DNA from: an uncultured Collinsella sp.
GTDB taxonomy: Bacteria; Actinomycetota; Coriobacteriia; Coriobacteriales; Coriobacteriaceae
DNA length: 48,133 nucleotides
Direction of reading: 5' to 3'
NCBI GenBank assembly: GCA_902465015.1
Contig: CABQLK010000011.1
Coordinates: 1-48,133 of the forward strand
Part shown: piece by piece, positions 14,758 through 22,358 of the stretch
Position numbering within the stretch: the stretch's first letter is position 1
Layout: every line of letters starts with the position of its first letter
The notes under the pieces: generated by a model
Seen by the model: only the letters and a program-made list of their open reading frames with translations
Database searches by the model: none
Told to the model about the DNA's origin: nothing
Program-made: the position numbers and the translations under genes

Positions 14758-15807
14758 CTAGTACACCATGCCCATGGCGTCCTGAACCTCGGCCAGGGTC
14801 TGATCGGCGATCTCGTTGGCGCGACGGTTGCCCTCGTGCAGGACGTCCTTTACATAGTCCAGATCGTTCTCGTAGCGCTGACGACGCTCGCGGATCGGCG
14901 CGAAGTACTCGTTGACGGCCTCGGTCACGTACTTCTTGAGCTGGCCGGAGCCGCCCATGCCGATCTCCTCGGCAATCTCGACCTCGGAGCGACCGGTGCA
15001 GATGGCGGCGGTCGAAAGCAGGCCAGACACGCCGGGGCGGTTCTCGGGATCGAACGTGATCATGCGCTCGGAGTCGGTCTGGCTCTTCTTGATGCGCTTG
15101 GCCGTCTCCTCGGCGGTCATCGAAATATTGATGGCGTTGCCGTAGCTCTTGCTCATCTTGCGACCGTCCAGGCCCGGCAGCAGCGGGGTCTCGGACAGCA
15201 GCGCGTCGACCTCGGGGAACACCTTGCCGTAGCGGTTGTTAAAGCGGCGCGCGATGGTGCGGGTAAGCTCGATGTGCGGCAGCTGGTCGCGACCGACGGG
15301 CACCACGTTGCCCTTGCAGAACAGGATGTCGCAGGCCTGGTGCACCGGGTAGGTGAGCAGAAGGCCGGTGAGCTCGTGGCCCGAGGCCTCCATCTCGGCC
15401 TTGACCGTGGGGTTGCGCGCCAGCTCGGCCTCGGAGACCAGCGACAGGAACGGCAGCATGAGCTGGTTTGCGGCGGGCACGGCGGAGTGTGCGTAGATCA
15501 TGGTCTTGTCGGGGTCGATACCGCAGGCAAGGTAGTCCATGACCATGTTGTACACGTTGTCCTGGATATGCTCGGTGGTGTCGCGGTCGGTGATGACCTG
15601 GTAGTCGGCGATGAGCACGTTGGTCTTGGCGCCCATGTTCTGCAGTTCAACACGGCCCTTGAGGGTACCAAAGTAGTGGCCCAGGTGCAGACGGCCGGTG
15701 GGGCGATCACCGGTGAGCATGGTGAACTTCTCGGGCGTATTGGCCAGGCCCTCGCGAATGGCGTTGCTCTTTTGCAGCGCGACTTCGTAGCTGTTCTCGT
15801 TTGGCAT
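14758..15807 (-). CDS. trpS: Tryptophanyl-tRNA synthetase
   Basis: Class I aminoacyl-tRNA synthetase charging tRNA-Trp, 349 residues, typical for the bacterial family. The N-terminal Rossmann fold has TGDRPTGRLHLGHYFG (HIGH-type signature, about 31-46), and the ATP-binding loop reads LDGRKMSKSYGN. The start at 15807 is supported by TAGGAG 6 nt upstream; the longer in-frame option upstream has no family similarity. It is downstream of tagO on the same strand with a 137-nt gap, and its own terminator follows. No T-box leader features were recognised in that gap. Confidence 0.97.
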   Translation of the reverse strand: MPNENSYEVALQKSNAIREGLANTPEKFTMLTGDRPTGRLHLGHYFGTLKGRVELQNMGAKTNVLIADYQVITDRDTTEHIQDNVYNMVMDYLACGIDPDKTMIYAHSAVPAANQLMLPFLSLVSEAELARNPTVKAEMEASGHELTGLLLTYPVHQACDILFCKGNVVPVGRDQLPHIELTRTIARRFNNRYGKVFPEVDALLSETPLLPGLDGRKMSKSYGNAINISMTAEETAKRIKKSQTDSERMITFDPENRPGVSGLLSTAAICTGRSEVEIAEEIGMGGSGQLKKYVTEAVNEYFAPIRERRQRYENDLDYVKDVLHEGNRRANEIADQTLAEVQDAMGMVY

Positions 15808-15944
15808 GATTGCTCCTAACGTATGTTCATGGGTCAAGATGATAACGCGTTTATTGGAGGGGCGGGAGAGGGGCGGCTTGTGCGATGGGTGCGGCGCGGC
15901 CGCGCTTGACCAACGGTGCCTTAGCACATCCTCGGCAGCTTGCC

Positions 15945-17144
15945 CTAGAGCTTGTGGTGGTGCTCTTCTTTGCGCTCCTCGGCTGCCTGCTCCTCCTGCT
16001 TAAAAGCGGGGTCGTCGGGGGTGACCAGCTCATCTTCGTGCGTGCGCTTGTTGTAATGGTGGCGCAGCACGGGTTCAAACAGGTGTAGGTGCTTGGCGAA
16101 GGCAGCCGAGCCAATGGCGAGCACGGTAAAAATGAGCACGCGCATGGGCACCTCGACCTGATTGATGGCGGCGGCGCCGGCCGAAAGCATGATGCACCAG
16201 GCATAGATGAGCAGCACGGCCTGTTTTTGGTTGTAGCCTTCTTGGATCAGGCGGTGGTGGATGTGGCCCTTGTCGGCCTGCCCGATGCTAATGTGGGCGC
16301 GCTTGCGGCGCACAATGGCGCTAAACGTGTCGATGATGGGCACGCCGGCAACGATGAGCGGGATGATAAGCGAGGTGAGTGCGGCGGTGCGGCTCACGTT
16401 GAGCAGCGAGATGGAGCCCAGCGCAAAGCCCAAAAGCAGCGACCCCGAGTCGCCCAAGAAGATGCTTGCGGGGTTGAAGTTGTAGCGCAAAAAGGCCAGA
16501 CAGGCGCCAAAGAGCGCAATGGAGAGCGCGGCGGCGTCGATGCGGCCCGAGAGAACGGCCATCGAAAACATGGTGAACGACGCGATGCCGCAGATGCCCG
16601 TGGCCAAGCCGTCGAGGCCGTCGATGAGGTTAATGATGTTAGTGAACGCAACCAGGTAGACCACGGTGATGGGGTAGGCGAGCCAGCCGAGCATAATCTC
16701 GCCGGGAGCAAACGGGTTGACGATGATGCCGATCCGCAGGCCGCCCATGCAGGCGATAAGCGCGGCGAGGACCTGTCCGGCCAGCTTTTGCTTGGGCGTG
16801 AGCTGGAAGACGTCGTCGATAGCGCCGGTCGCAAAGATAACGGTAAAAGAAAGCGCAAGTATGGGGTAGCTGATGTGCAGACGGGGGTGGGGCACCAAAA
16901 CGGGCGGCCAACCCAGGTACCAGGTGCCTAGGATTTGCACAGTGCAGGCGACGACCAGGCCCAAAAACACCGCCGTTCCGCCCAAACGCGGGATGGGCTT
17001 GGTGTTGATGCGGCGCTTAGAAGGATAGTCGACGGCATCGAGCTTAATTGCCAAGCGCTTGACCAGGGGCACCGCGAGGAAGGTCGTGATAAAGGCCGCT
17101 GCTGCCACGCATAGGTACGGTATGTAGCTCGGGGATGAAGCCAT
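15945..17144 (-). CDS. Undecaprenyl-phosphate N-acetylhexosamine-1-phosphate transferase (TagO/WecA type)
   Basis: Polytopic membrane enzyme of the MraY/WecA family, 399 residues with about 10-11 hydrophobic segments. It transfers a sugar-1-phosphate from a UDP-sugar (usually GlcNAc) to undecaprenyl phosphate, starting wall polysaccharide synthesis. Conserved motifs on cytoplasmic loops: GAIDDVFQLTPKQK (Mg-binding Asp pair), NLIDGLDGLATG, FLGDSGSLLLGF and HIHHRLIQEG (the His-rich loop). PRLGGTAVF near residue 50 is the usual N-terminal motif. ATG 17144 places the first membrane segment correctly, although no strong ribosome site is visible. The basic, His-rich C-terminus (EEHHHKL) is cytosolic. 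No other wall-polymer genes adjoin. Confidence 0.93.
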   Translation of the reverse strand: MASSPSYIPYLCVAAAAFITTFLAVPLVKRLAIKLDAVDYPSKRRINTKPIPRLGGTAVFLGLVVACTVQILGTWYLGWPPVLVPHPRLHISYPILALSFTVIFATGAIDDVFQLTPKQKLAGQVLAALIACMGGLRIGIIVNPFAPGEIMLGWLAYPITVVYLVAFTNIINLIDGLDGLATGICGIASFTMFSMAVLSGRIDAAALSIALFGACLAFLRYNFNPASIFLGDSGSLLLGFALGSISLLNVSRTAALTSLIIPLIVAGVPIIDTFSAIVRRKRAHISIGQADKGHIHHRLIQEGYNQKQAVLLIYAWCIMLSAGAAAINQVEVPMRVLIFTVLAIGSAAFAKHLHLFEPVLRHHYNKRTHEDELVTPDDPAFKQEEQAAEERKEEHHHKL

Positions 17145-17370
17145 GAATCTAAAAACCGCCAAGCGTCGAAGGAAAAGGTCAGAAGAACGCCATGCGCAAA
17201 GGGCATAGCCGAACCATAATACTCGACCAAGGGGGTGCATGGAATTGCACGCAGCGATAATCACGCGCTTACCAGATATTGGGATGTTGTCGATGGCTTG
17301 TCGGGATGCCGGCGGGGATCCATATGGACTGTAATGGTGATTTTCGGCAAAAGAAAACCACCCCCCACGT

Positions 17371-17531
17371 TACGAAAATGAACCCACCTAAAACAGGTGG
17401 GTGCCCTCATCGACTGTTCCAGCGTCCTTAACAACGAAGGATACCTGTACTAGGTACGACTGTGTGGGCTCCCTAAATAAACGCGACGGTTCACCCAGTT
17501 GCTCCGCGGGGGGCGGAATACCTACATCATA
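17371..17531 (-). ncRNA. Candidate structured RNA upstream of tagO/wecA
   Basis: The minus strand has a TATGAT -10 box (17531-17526) and, near 17401-17371, a terminator-like hairpin (CCCACCT with AGGTGGG, tail TTCATTTTC), bounding a transcript of about 150 nt. Between them are a hairpin with a C5 loop (TCCGC/GCGGA, 17503-17517), GGGAGCCC (17473-17466) pairing with GGGCACCC (17406-17399) except one mismatch, and an inner stem (17456-17462 with 17420-17425) enclosing two side-by-side hairpins. GGGCACCC overlaps the 5' arm of the terminator, as in an attenuator. I considered 6S RNA; the branched interior does not fit well. Family unknown. Confidence 0.4.
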
Positions 17532-17668
17532 AAGCGGCACTTTATCGATTCCAGTCTTGACATTACAAAAATCGTGTCGGACGATTACGGCGCCTTGGGC
17601 TCGAGCCGTCTGTGGGGTTGATCCCTTTACGTTTGAGCTGCTGAATCGTTGTTTTGGAGCATGGTTTT

Positions 17669-18607
17669 ATGCCGACGTCGTTGACCGAACTTTTTTCGCC
17701 CGCCTGCCATTTGTGTCCGCGCCGTTGCGGTGCGGCGCGCGATGAGGGCGCGCACGGCGTCTGCGGTGCTAACGACACGCTCAAGGTGGCCCGCGCCGCG
17801 CTTCATATGTGGGAGGAGCCGCCTATCTCGGGCGAGGCCGGTTCGGGCACGATCTTCTTTAGCGGCTGCTCGCTCAAATGTATCTACTGCCAGAACCACG
17901 AGATCTCGACCGGCAATTTTGGGCTTGAGATTTCGCCTGAGCGCCTGGTCGAGATTATGCTGGAACTGCAGGACCAGGGTGCCAACAACATCAATTTGGT
18001 GACGGCGACGCACTATGCGCACCTGTTGCCTGCCGCGATTGCCGCGGCACGGGCGCGCGGACTGGTTATCCCAATCGTCTACAACACGAGTGGTTACGAG
18101 CGCGCGAGTGCCGTGGCGGCGCTGGGTGACCTGGTCGATGTGTGGCTCACCGACTTTAAATATGCCGATGCCGGGCTTGCGCAGTCGCTCTCTCATATAA
18201 AGGACTACCCACGTGTGGCTGTGTCAGGCCTGGCTCAGATGGCGCGCGAGATCGAGCGCCGTGGGGGAGAGCTGGTGGACGAGGACGGGCTCATGAAGCG
18301 CGGCATCATCGTGCGCCATCTGGTGCTGCCGGGACATGCGGATGACTCGTGCCGCGTGCTGGACCTGGTGTGGCAGACGGTGGGCGACGTGCCGATCTCG
18401 GTCATGAACCAATACACGCCCAATGCCCTCATGCGCGAACAAGGCGGCGATCTGGCGCGCGCCGTGACGCGCGAGGAGTACGAGCAGGTGCTCGACCATG
18501 CCGACGACCTGGGCTTTACGACGATGTTCTGGCAAGAGGGCGGCGCGGTAGACGAGAGCTTCACCCCGGCCTTCGACACCACCGGCGTCCTCACCAGCGC
18601 AAAGTAG
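17669..18607 (+). CDS. Radical SAM protein, PflX-like (COG1313)
   Basis: A 312-residue iron-sulfur protein related to pyruvate formate-lyase activating enzymes. GCSLKCIYCQNHEIS holds the CxxxCxxC cluster-binding motif (about residues 69-76) of radical SAM enzymes. An extra N-terminal cysteine set, CHLCPRRCG (about 13-21), is typical of the PflX/COG1313 branch. The later parts form the TIM-barrel half with YNTSGYE and ISVMNQYTP. The radical target is unknown; no glycyl radical enzyme gene lies nearby. ATG 17669 was chosen because GGAG lies 9 nt upstream and the family starts here. A TTGACA-N17-GACGAT promoter is likely at about 17557-17585. Confidence 0.88.
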   Translation: MPTSLTELFSPACHLCPRRCGAARDEGAHGVCGANDTLKVARAALHMWEEPPISGEAGSGTIFFSGCSLKCIYCQNHEISTGNFGLEISPERLVEIMLELQDQGANNINLVTATHYAHLLPAAIAAARARGLVIPIVYNTSGYERASAVAALGDLVDVWLTDFKYADAGLAQSLSHIKDYPRVAVSGLAQMAREIERRGGELVDEDGLMKRGIIVRHLVLPGHADDSCRVLDLVWQTVGDVPISVMNQYTPNALMREQGGDLARAVTREEYEQVLDHADDLGFTTMFWQEGGAVDESFTPAFDTTGVLTSAK

Positions 18608-18616
18608 TGCGTTCGT

Positions 18617-18653
18617 CGATGATTTTTCTGGGACGGGGATTAAAAAATCATCG
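18617..18653 (+). terminator. Perfect hairpin with GGGACGGGG loop
   Basis: CGATGATTTTT (18617-18627) pairs perfectly with AAAAATCATCG (18643-18653); the loop contains CTGGGACGGGGATTA. It lies 9 nt after the radical SAM stop. The CTGGGACGGGGATTAAA core also occurs at 7548, so this is a repeat family placed after stop codons. It lacks a terminal T-run, so terminator function is inferred from position. Confidence 0.6.
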
Positions 18654-18717
18654 AGAGGATCGCCTGTTCGAAAAGTTGCCAAAATAGCCGCGCTCCAAAA
18701 AGACTGGTTATTGGGCG

Positions 18718-18745
18718 TTGACAGTTGGCGAGCCGTAGGTAAAAT
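18718..18745 (+). promoter_or_regulatory. Strong promoter of tRNA-Ala
   Basis: TTGACA (18718-18723), a 16-nt spacer and TAAAAT (18740-18745), placing the start about 7 nt before the mature tRNA. Confidence 0.8.
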
Positions 18746-18758
18746 ATCGACTTGTCCT

Positions 18759-18831
18759 GGGGACGTAGCTCAGTTGGGAGAGCGCTGCCGTCGCATGGCA
18801 GAGGCCGAGGGTTCGACTCCCTTCGTCTCCA
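18759..18831 (+). tRNA. tRNA-Ala (CGC)
   Basis: Full cloverleaf: acceptor GGGGACG pairs with CGTCTCC, D-arm TAGCTCAGTTGGGAGAGC, anticodon stem CTGCC/GGCAG with loop GTCGCAT (anticodon CGC, reading GCG), and T-loop GGTTCGACTCC. CCA is not encoded (ACCC follows). A promoter lies upstream, and a terminator about 17 nt downstream. Confidence 0.93.
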
Positions 18832-18847
18832 CCCTTGGATTTGATAA

Positions 18848-18877
18848 GCCGCTGACATTGTGTCGGCGGCTTTTTTT
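18848..18877 (+). terminator. Terminator after tRNA-Ala
   Basis: GCCGCTGACA and TGTCGGCGGC form a stem around a TTG loop, followed by seven T residues. It ends 18 nt before the next ATG, so that gene needs its own promoter or read-through. Confidence 0.9.
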
Positions 18878-18895
18878 AAAAGAAAGGGCTGTACC

Positions 18896-19354
18896 ATGGC
18901 CGAGCTTGAGTCCCAACCATTGTCCGACGATGAGCGCGCTGAGTTGGAAGAGCTCCGCGCCGAGAAGGCCCGCCGCGAGGCTCGGGAAGAGGCCCGTCGC
19001 GAGCGTGAGGAGCTGGCTGCCCTGCGTGCCGAGCGTGCGAAGGCCGAGGAGGTCGCCGCGAACGCCGCATCCGCATCGGCGCCCGCGCCCGCACCCAAGC
19101 CCGCTGCAGCGAAGCCTGCACCTGCCGCGCTCAAACCTCAGCCTAAAAAGGCCGCTCGTCCCAAGTCCGTCGAGCCCAAGCCGAGCCGTGACGAGATGAC
19201 CTTTGCCCAGCGCATGGTTACCTCCAAGGAACCTACGGGCGAGAACGAGATCCCCGGCATGGCGCCGGCTCAAAAAATCATCATTGTCCTTGCCCTCATC
19301 GCGTTTATCGTCTTTATGGTTTACACGATCACGGGCAGCATGGGCCTGCACTAA
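18896..19354 (+). CDS. Tail-anchored coiled-coil membrane protein, function unknown
   Basis: A 152-residue protein not assigned to a named family. Residues about 5-60 are a highly charged Glu/Arg/Ala helix (for example ERAELEELRAEKARREAREE) predicted as a coiled coil. Residues about 61-100 are a Pro/Ala/Lys-rich linker, and the last 25-30 residues form one membrane segment (IIIVLALIAFIVFMVYTI) followed by GSMGLH. The layout implies a cytosolic coiled coil held to the membrane by its tail. ATG 18896 has AAAGGG 9 nt upstream. It sits between the tRNA-Ala terminator and pncB; the 82-nt gap to pncB has no clear terminator, so co-transcription is possible. Confidence 0.8.
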   Translation: MAELESQPLSDDERAELEELRAEKARREAREEARREREELAALRAERAKAEEVAANAASASAPAPAPKPAAAKPAPAALKPQPKKAARPKSVEPKPSRDEMTFAQRMVTSKEPTGENEIPGMAPAQKIIIVLALIAFIVFMVYTITGSMGLH

Positions 19355-19436
19355 CCTGTTCGCGCCGGGCTCCATGCCCGCACGTCCGCCTCGCCCAACC
19401 CTCAACCTCTGCACCACACATTCGAAAGGTCGCCCC

Positions 19437-20942
19437 ATGGCTTTGACCGACATCTCTCATCCCACCGACATCGCAATGCTCACCGATCTGTACGAGCTCA
19501 CTATGGCCCAGGGCCTGTGGGAGAGCGGCAAGGCCAATGAGCAGGGTTGTTTTACCGCGTTTTACCGCGACCATCCCTTTGGCAGCGCCTACGCCGTCAT
19601 GTGCGGCACCGCCGAACTGCCCGAGCTGGTCGAGAATCTGCGCTTTACGCCCGAGGACATCGACTACCTCGCCTCGCTCCAGGCCCCTGCCGGCGGCGCG
19701 ATGTTCAAGCCTGGATTCCTCGACTACCTGCGCGATTTTCGTGCGCATGTAAACATCGACGCCGTGCCCGAGGGCGAGCTCGTCTTTCCGCGCGAGCCCA
19801 TGGTACGCGTCACCGGCCCCGCGCTGGAGTGCCAGCTGCTCGAGACAGCGCTGCTTAACATTGTCGGCTTCCAGACGCTTGTCGCCACCAAGACGGCGCG
19901 CGTGGTGCTCGCCGCCGACGGTCGCCCCGTGGCGGAGTTTGGCCTGCGCCGAGCCCAGGGTCCCGATGGCGGCCTGGCCGTTGCACGCGCGAGCTACGTT
20001 GCTGGCTGCTCCTCTACGTCCAATGTGCTCGCCGGCCGCCGCTACGGTATTCCCGTCTTTGGCACGCATGCGCACAGCTGGGTGATGAGCTTCGATTCCG
20101 AGCTCGAGGCCTTCCGTGCCTTTGCCAAGTCGAGCCCCAAGAACTGTACGCTGCTCATCGACACCTATGACGTGCGCGAGGGCTGCGAGCATGCCATTAC
20201 GGTTGCCAAGGAGATGGAGGCGGTGGGCGAGCGTCTGTCGGCTATTCGCATCGACTCCGGCGACCTCGCCAAGCTCTCCAAGTATGTTCGCGGCCGTTTT
20301 GATGCCGAGGGCCTGCCCTATGTGGGGATCTCGGTTTCTAACGATCTGGATGAGTACACGATTCAGTCGCTGCTCGACCAGGGCGCGCCCATCGACAGCT
20401 TTGGCGTGGGTACCAAGCTTGCGACCTGCTATGACCAGCCGGCGCTGGGCGGCGTGTACAAGCTTTCCGCCCGCCGTGCGAGCGAGGCAGATCCATGGAC
20501 GCCGGTGGTCAAGCTCTCCGAGCAGCCCTACAAGCGCACGATCCCGGGTGTGCAACGCGTGCGCCGTTATTACGACGGCTTTGGCGGCCCGGTCTGCGAC
20601 ATGATCTACGACGAGGATCATCTGGCGGGGGAGGGCTCCGCGCGCGGCAATACTCTCGTGGCCGTGAATGATGCTGCCCTGGTGACCGACGTGTCCGAAC
20701 TTGAGTATCGCGAGCTGCTGGTGCCGATCGTGCGCGATGGCAGTGCGGTGGCTCCGCGTGAGAGCATCCAGGACGCGCGCGAGCGCTGTGCTTGGGCGCT
20801 CGATCATCTGGACGCAGCTTTCAAGCGCTTCCTGTACCCGCAGACCTATGTGGTGGGCATGGAGCAGGGCCTGGCTCAGGTGCGCGACGAGCTCGTGCGC
20901 AAGAACATGGCCGCGGCCTCTGCCTTTCCCTGGGCTCACTAA
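19437..20942 (+). CDS. pncB: Nicotinate phosphoribosyltransferase
   Basis: Cytosolic enzyme of NAD salvage: nicotinate + PRPP (with ATP) gives nicotinate mononucleotide. The 501-residue protein begins MLTDLYELTMAQ (after about 12 residues), the standard family opening. It continues with VRVTGPALECQLLETALLN, the segment EFGLRRAQGPDG, then FGTHAHSWVMSF, containing the catalytic His. LLIDTYDVREG and the phosphate-binding IDSGDLA also match. I start at ATG 19437, with GAAAGGTCGCCCC upstream; the longer in-frame ORF upstream overlaps the preceding gene and has no similarity. proB follows after 79 nt on the same strand. Confidence 0.95.
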   Translation: MALTDISHPTDIAMLTDLYELTMAQGLWESGKANEQGCFTAFYRDHPFGSAYAVMCGTAELPELVENLRFTPEDIDYLASLQAPAGGAMFKPGFLDYLRDFRAHVNIDAVPEGELVFPREPMVRVTGPALECQLLETALLNIVGFQTLVATKTARVVLAADGRPVAEFGLRRAQGPDGGLAVARASYVAGCSSTSNVLAGRRYGIPVFGTHAHSWVMSFDSELEAFRAFAKSSPKNCTLLIDTYDVREGCEHAITVAKEMEAVGERLSAIRIDSGDLAKLSKYVRGRFDAEGLPYVGISVSNDLDEYTIQSLLDQGAPIDSFGVGTKLATCYDQPALGGVYKLSARRASEADPWTPVVKLSEQPYKRTIPGVQRVRRYYDGFGGPVCDMIYDEDHLAGEGSARGNTLVAVNDAALVTDVSELEYRELLVPIVRDGSAVAPRESIQDARERCAWALDHLDAAFKRFLYPQTYVVGMEQGLAQVRDELVRKNMAAASAFPWAH

Positions 20943-21021
20943 TTCCTTGGGCGGTAGGGGCGAGTCACGCTCCCTTGGCCGCCAGCTCGGCCGTTCGCTG
21001 AACAGTTGATTGGTTTGACGT

Positions 21022-22149
21022 ATGACGACTTCTTATAAAACGATGGTGGTAAAGATCGGTTCGTCCACGGTGGTGGGTGCCGATGGCAAGGTCAACCGCG
21101 CCTTTATCGGCGGACTTGCCGATCAGGCCGCAGCGCTGCGCAAGCTCGGCTGGCGTCTGGTCGTGGTGAGCTCGGGCGCTATCGCCTGTGGCTATCCCGT
21201 GTTGGGTTTCGACCGCAAGCCGGTCGGCGACCTGCCGAGCCTGCAGGCCTGCGCCTCGGCCGGCCAGTGCATCATCTCGTCGGCCTACGACGAGGAGTTC
21301 CATGCGCGCGACCTGCTCACCTCGCTCGTGCTGCTCACGCGCCACGATACGGCCCGCCGCACGTCCTACCTGCACGCGCGCGACGCCCTGCTGCGCCTGG
21401 TTGAGCTGGGCGTGGTGCCGGTCGTCAACGAGAACGATACCGTCACCGTCGACGAGATCAAGTTTGGCGACAACGACACACTGGCGGCGCTTGTGAGCTG
21501 CCTGGTTTCTGCCGATCTGTGCGTGACGCTCTCGGACATCGATGGTCTCTATACTGCCAATCCGCATGAGGACCCCACGGCCGAGTTTGTTCCTGTCGTG
21601 CATAAGATCGATGCCAAGATTATCGCCTCGGCAGGCGATTCTTCGACTTCGGTGGGCACGGGCGGCATGATCACCAAGATTCGCGCGAGCCGCATCCTGA
21701 TGACGGCGGGTATTCAGAGCGTGATTTGCTCGGGTGAGGAGCCCGATGCGCTCGTGCGCCTCGCCCGCGGCGAGGGCGTGGGCACGCTGTTCGATCCGCC
21801 GGCGGAGCGTCTGGACATCGCACCCCGCAAGCTGTGGATCGCACTGGGCGACAAGGCGCATGGCTCGGTGACGGTTGATGATGGTGCTGCGAAGGCGCTG
21901 GTCAGCCGTGGCTCTTCCTTGCTTGCGGTGGGTATTCGCGAGGTCGATGGCCAGTTTGCCGAGGGCGATGTGCTCGATGTGTGCGATCCGAGCGGTATGG
22001 TCGTCGCCCGCGGTATCGCCGAGGCCGATTCGGACGTGCTGGAACTTGCTGCCGGTCGCCGCCAGGACCAGATCGCCAGCAACCGCCTGCTTGCTAACCT
22101 GGCCGAGAAGCCGGCGATACACAGGGATAATTTAATCGTCTTCGCCTAA
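21022..22149 (+). CDS. proB: Glutamate 5-kinase with PUA domain
   Basis: Phosphorylates glutamate with ATP in the first step of proline synthesis. The amino-acid kinase domain (about 1-255) shows VVKIGSSTVVG at the start, VVSSGAIACG, VVNENDTVTVDEIKFGDNDTLAA (residues about 133-155) and GTGGMITKIRAS. The C-terminal PUA domain (about 272-360) begins KLWIALGDKAHGS. Length 375 is normal for the two-domain form. The start matches the family but lacks an evident ribosome site. proA is 1.7 kb downstream on the same strand; the pair is split by an opposite-strand hydrolase gene and a long structured element, which is unusual for proBA. Confidence 0.96.
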   Translation: MTTSYKTMVVKIGSSTVVGADGKVNRAFIGGLADQAAALRKLGWRLVVVSSGAIACGYPVLGFDRKPVGDLPSLQACASAGQCIISSAYDEEFHARDLLTSLVLLTRHDTARRTSYLHARDALLRLVELGVVPVVNENDTVTVDEIKFGDNDTLAALVSCLVSADLCVTLSDIDGLYTANPHEDPTAEFVPVVHKIDAKIIASAGDSSTSVGTGGMITKIRASRILMTAGIQSVICSGEEPDALVRLARGEGVGTLFDPPAERLDIAPRKLWIALGDKAHGSVTVDDGAAKALVSRGSSLLAVGIREVDGQFAEGDVLDVCDPSGMVVARGIAEADSDVLELAAGRRQDQIASNRLLANLAEKPAIHRDNLIVFA

Positions 22150-22163
22150 CCAATTGACGCTGC

Positions 22164-22266
22164 AAACGCCCCTAAGCGGCAATCTGACGTTCAATCGTCG
22201 GGCATGACCAAAAGGTCAATGCCCTCCTCTTTCACGTCACCTTGCTCGCTTAGGGGCGTTTTCGCT
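22164..22266 (+). ncRNA. Rod-like structured element after proB (terminator or small RNA)
   Basis: Three nested stems. Outer: AAACGCCCCTAAGCG (22164-22178) with 22247-22261, 15 bp perfect. Middle: TGACGT (22185-22190) with ACGTCA (22234-22239). Inner: GGGCATGACC (22200-22209), AAAA loop, paired with 22214-22224 with one bulged A. The internal loop includes CCTCCTCTTTC, an anti-Shine-Dalgarno-like stretch. Tail TCGCTTTCC is moderately T-rich. It starts 15 nt after the proB stop and probably ends that transcript; the size and nested symmetry exceed an ordinary terminator. Confidence 0.5.
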
Positions 22267-22295
22267 TTCCGTCCTCTACCTGCGGCATTGTCGTT

Positions 22296-22356
22296 GCCGG
22301 CACTTGTTCGGCACTTGGGGACGTTCCTTTTGTGCCGGCAGGTGGGGACTCTCTTT
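22296..22356. repeat. REP-like palindrome of the GGGGACGTTC family
   Basis: GCCGGCAC (22296-22303) and GTGCCGGC (22332-22339) enclose GGCACTTGGGGACGTTCC, which differs by one base from an arm of the 9472-9607 cluster. GGTGGGGACTCTC follows. It abuts the stop codon of the downstream hydrolase. Confidence 0.7.
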
Positions 22357-22358
22357 AG

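Noticed and set aside
15808..15944. T-box leader before trpS
   Set aside because: No specifier loop, AGGGTGGNACC-type box or antiterminator was found in the 137-nt gap.
17371..17531. 6S RNA assignment
   Set aside because: Size and a flanking terminator fit loosely, but the interior folds as two side-by-side hairpins within a stem rather than one long hairpin with a central bubble.
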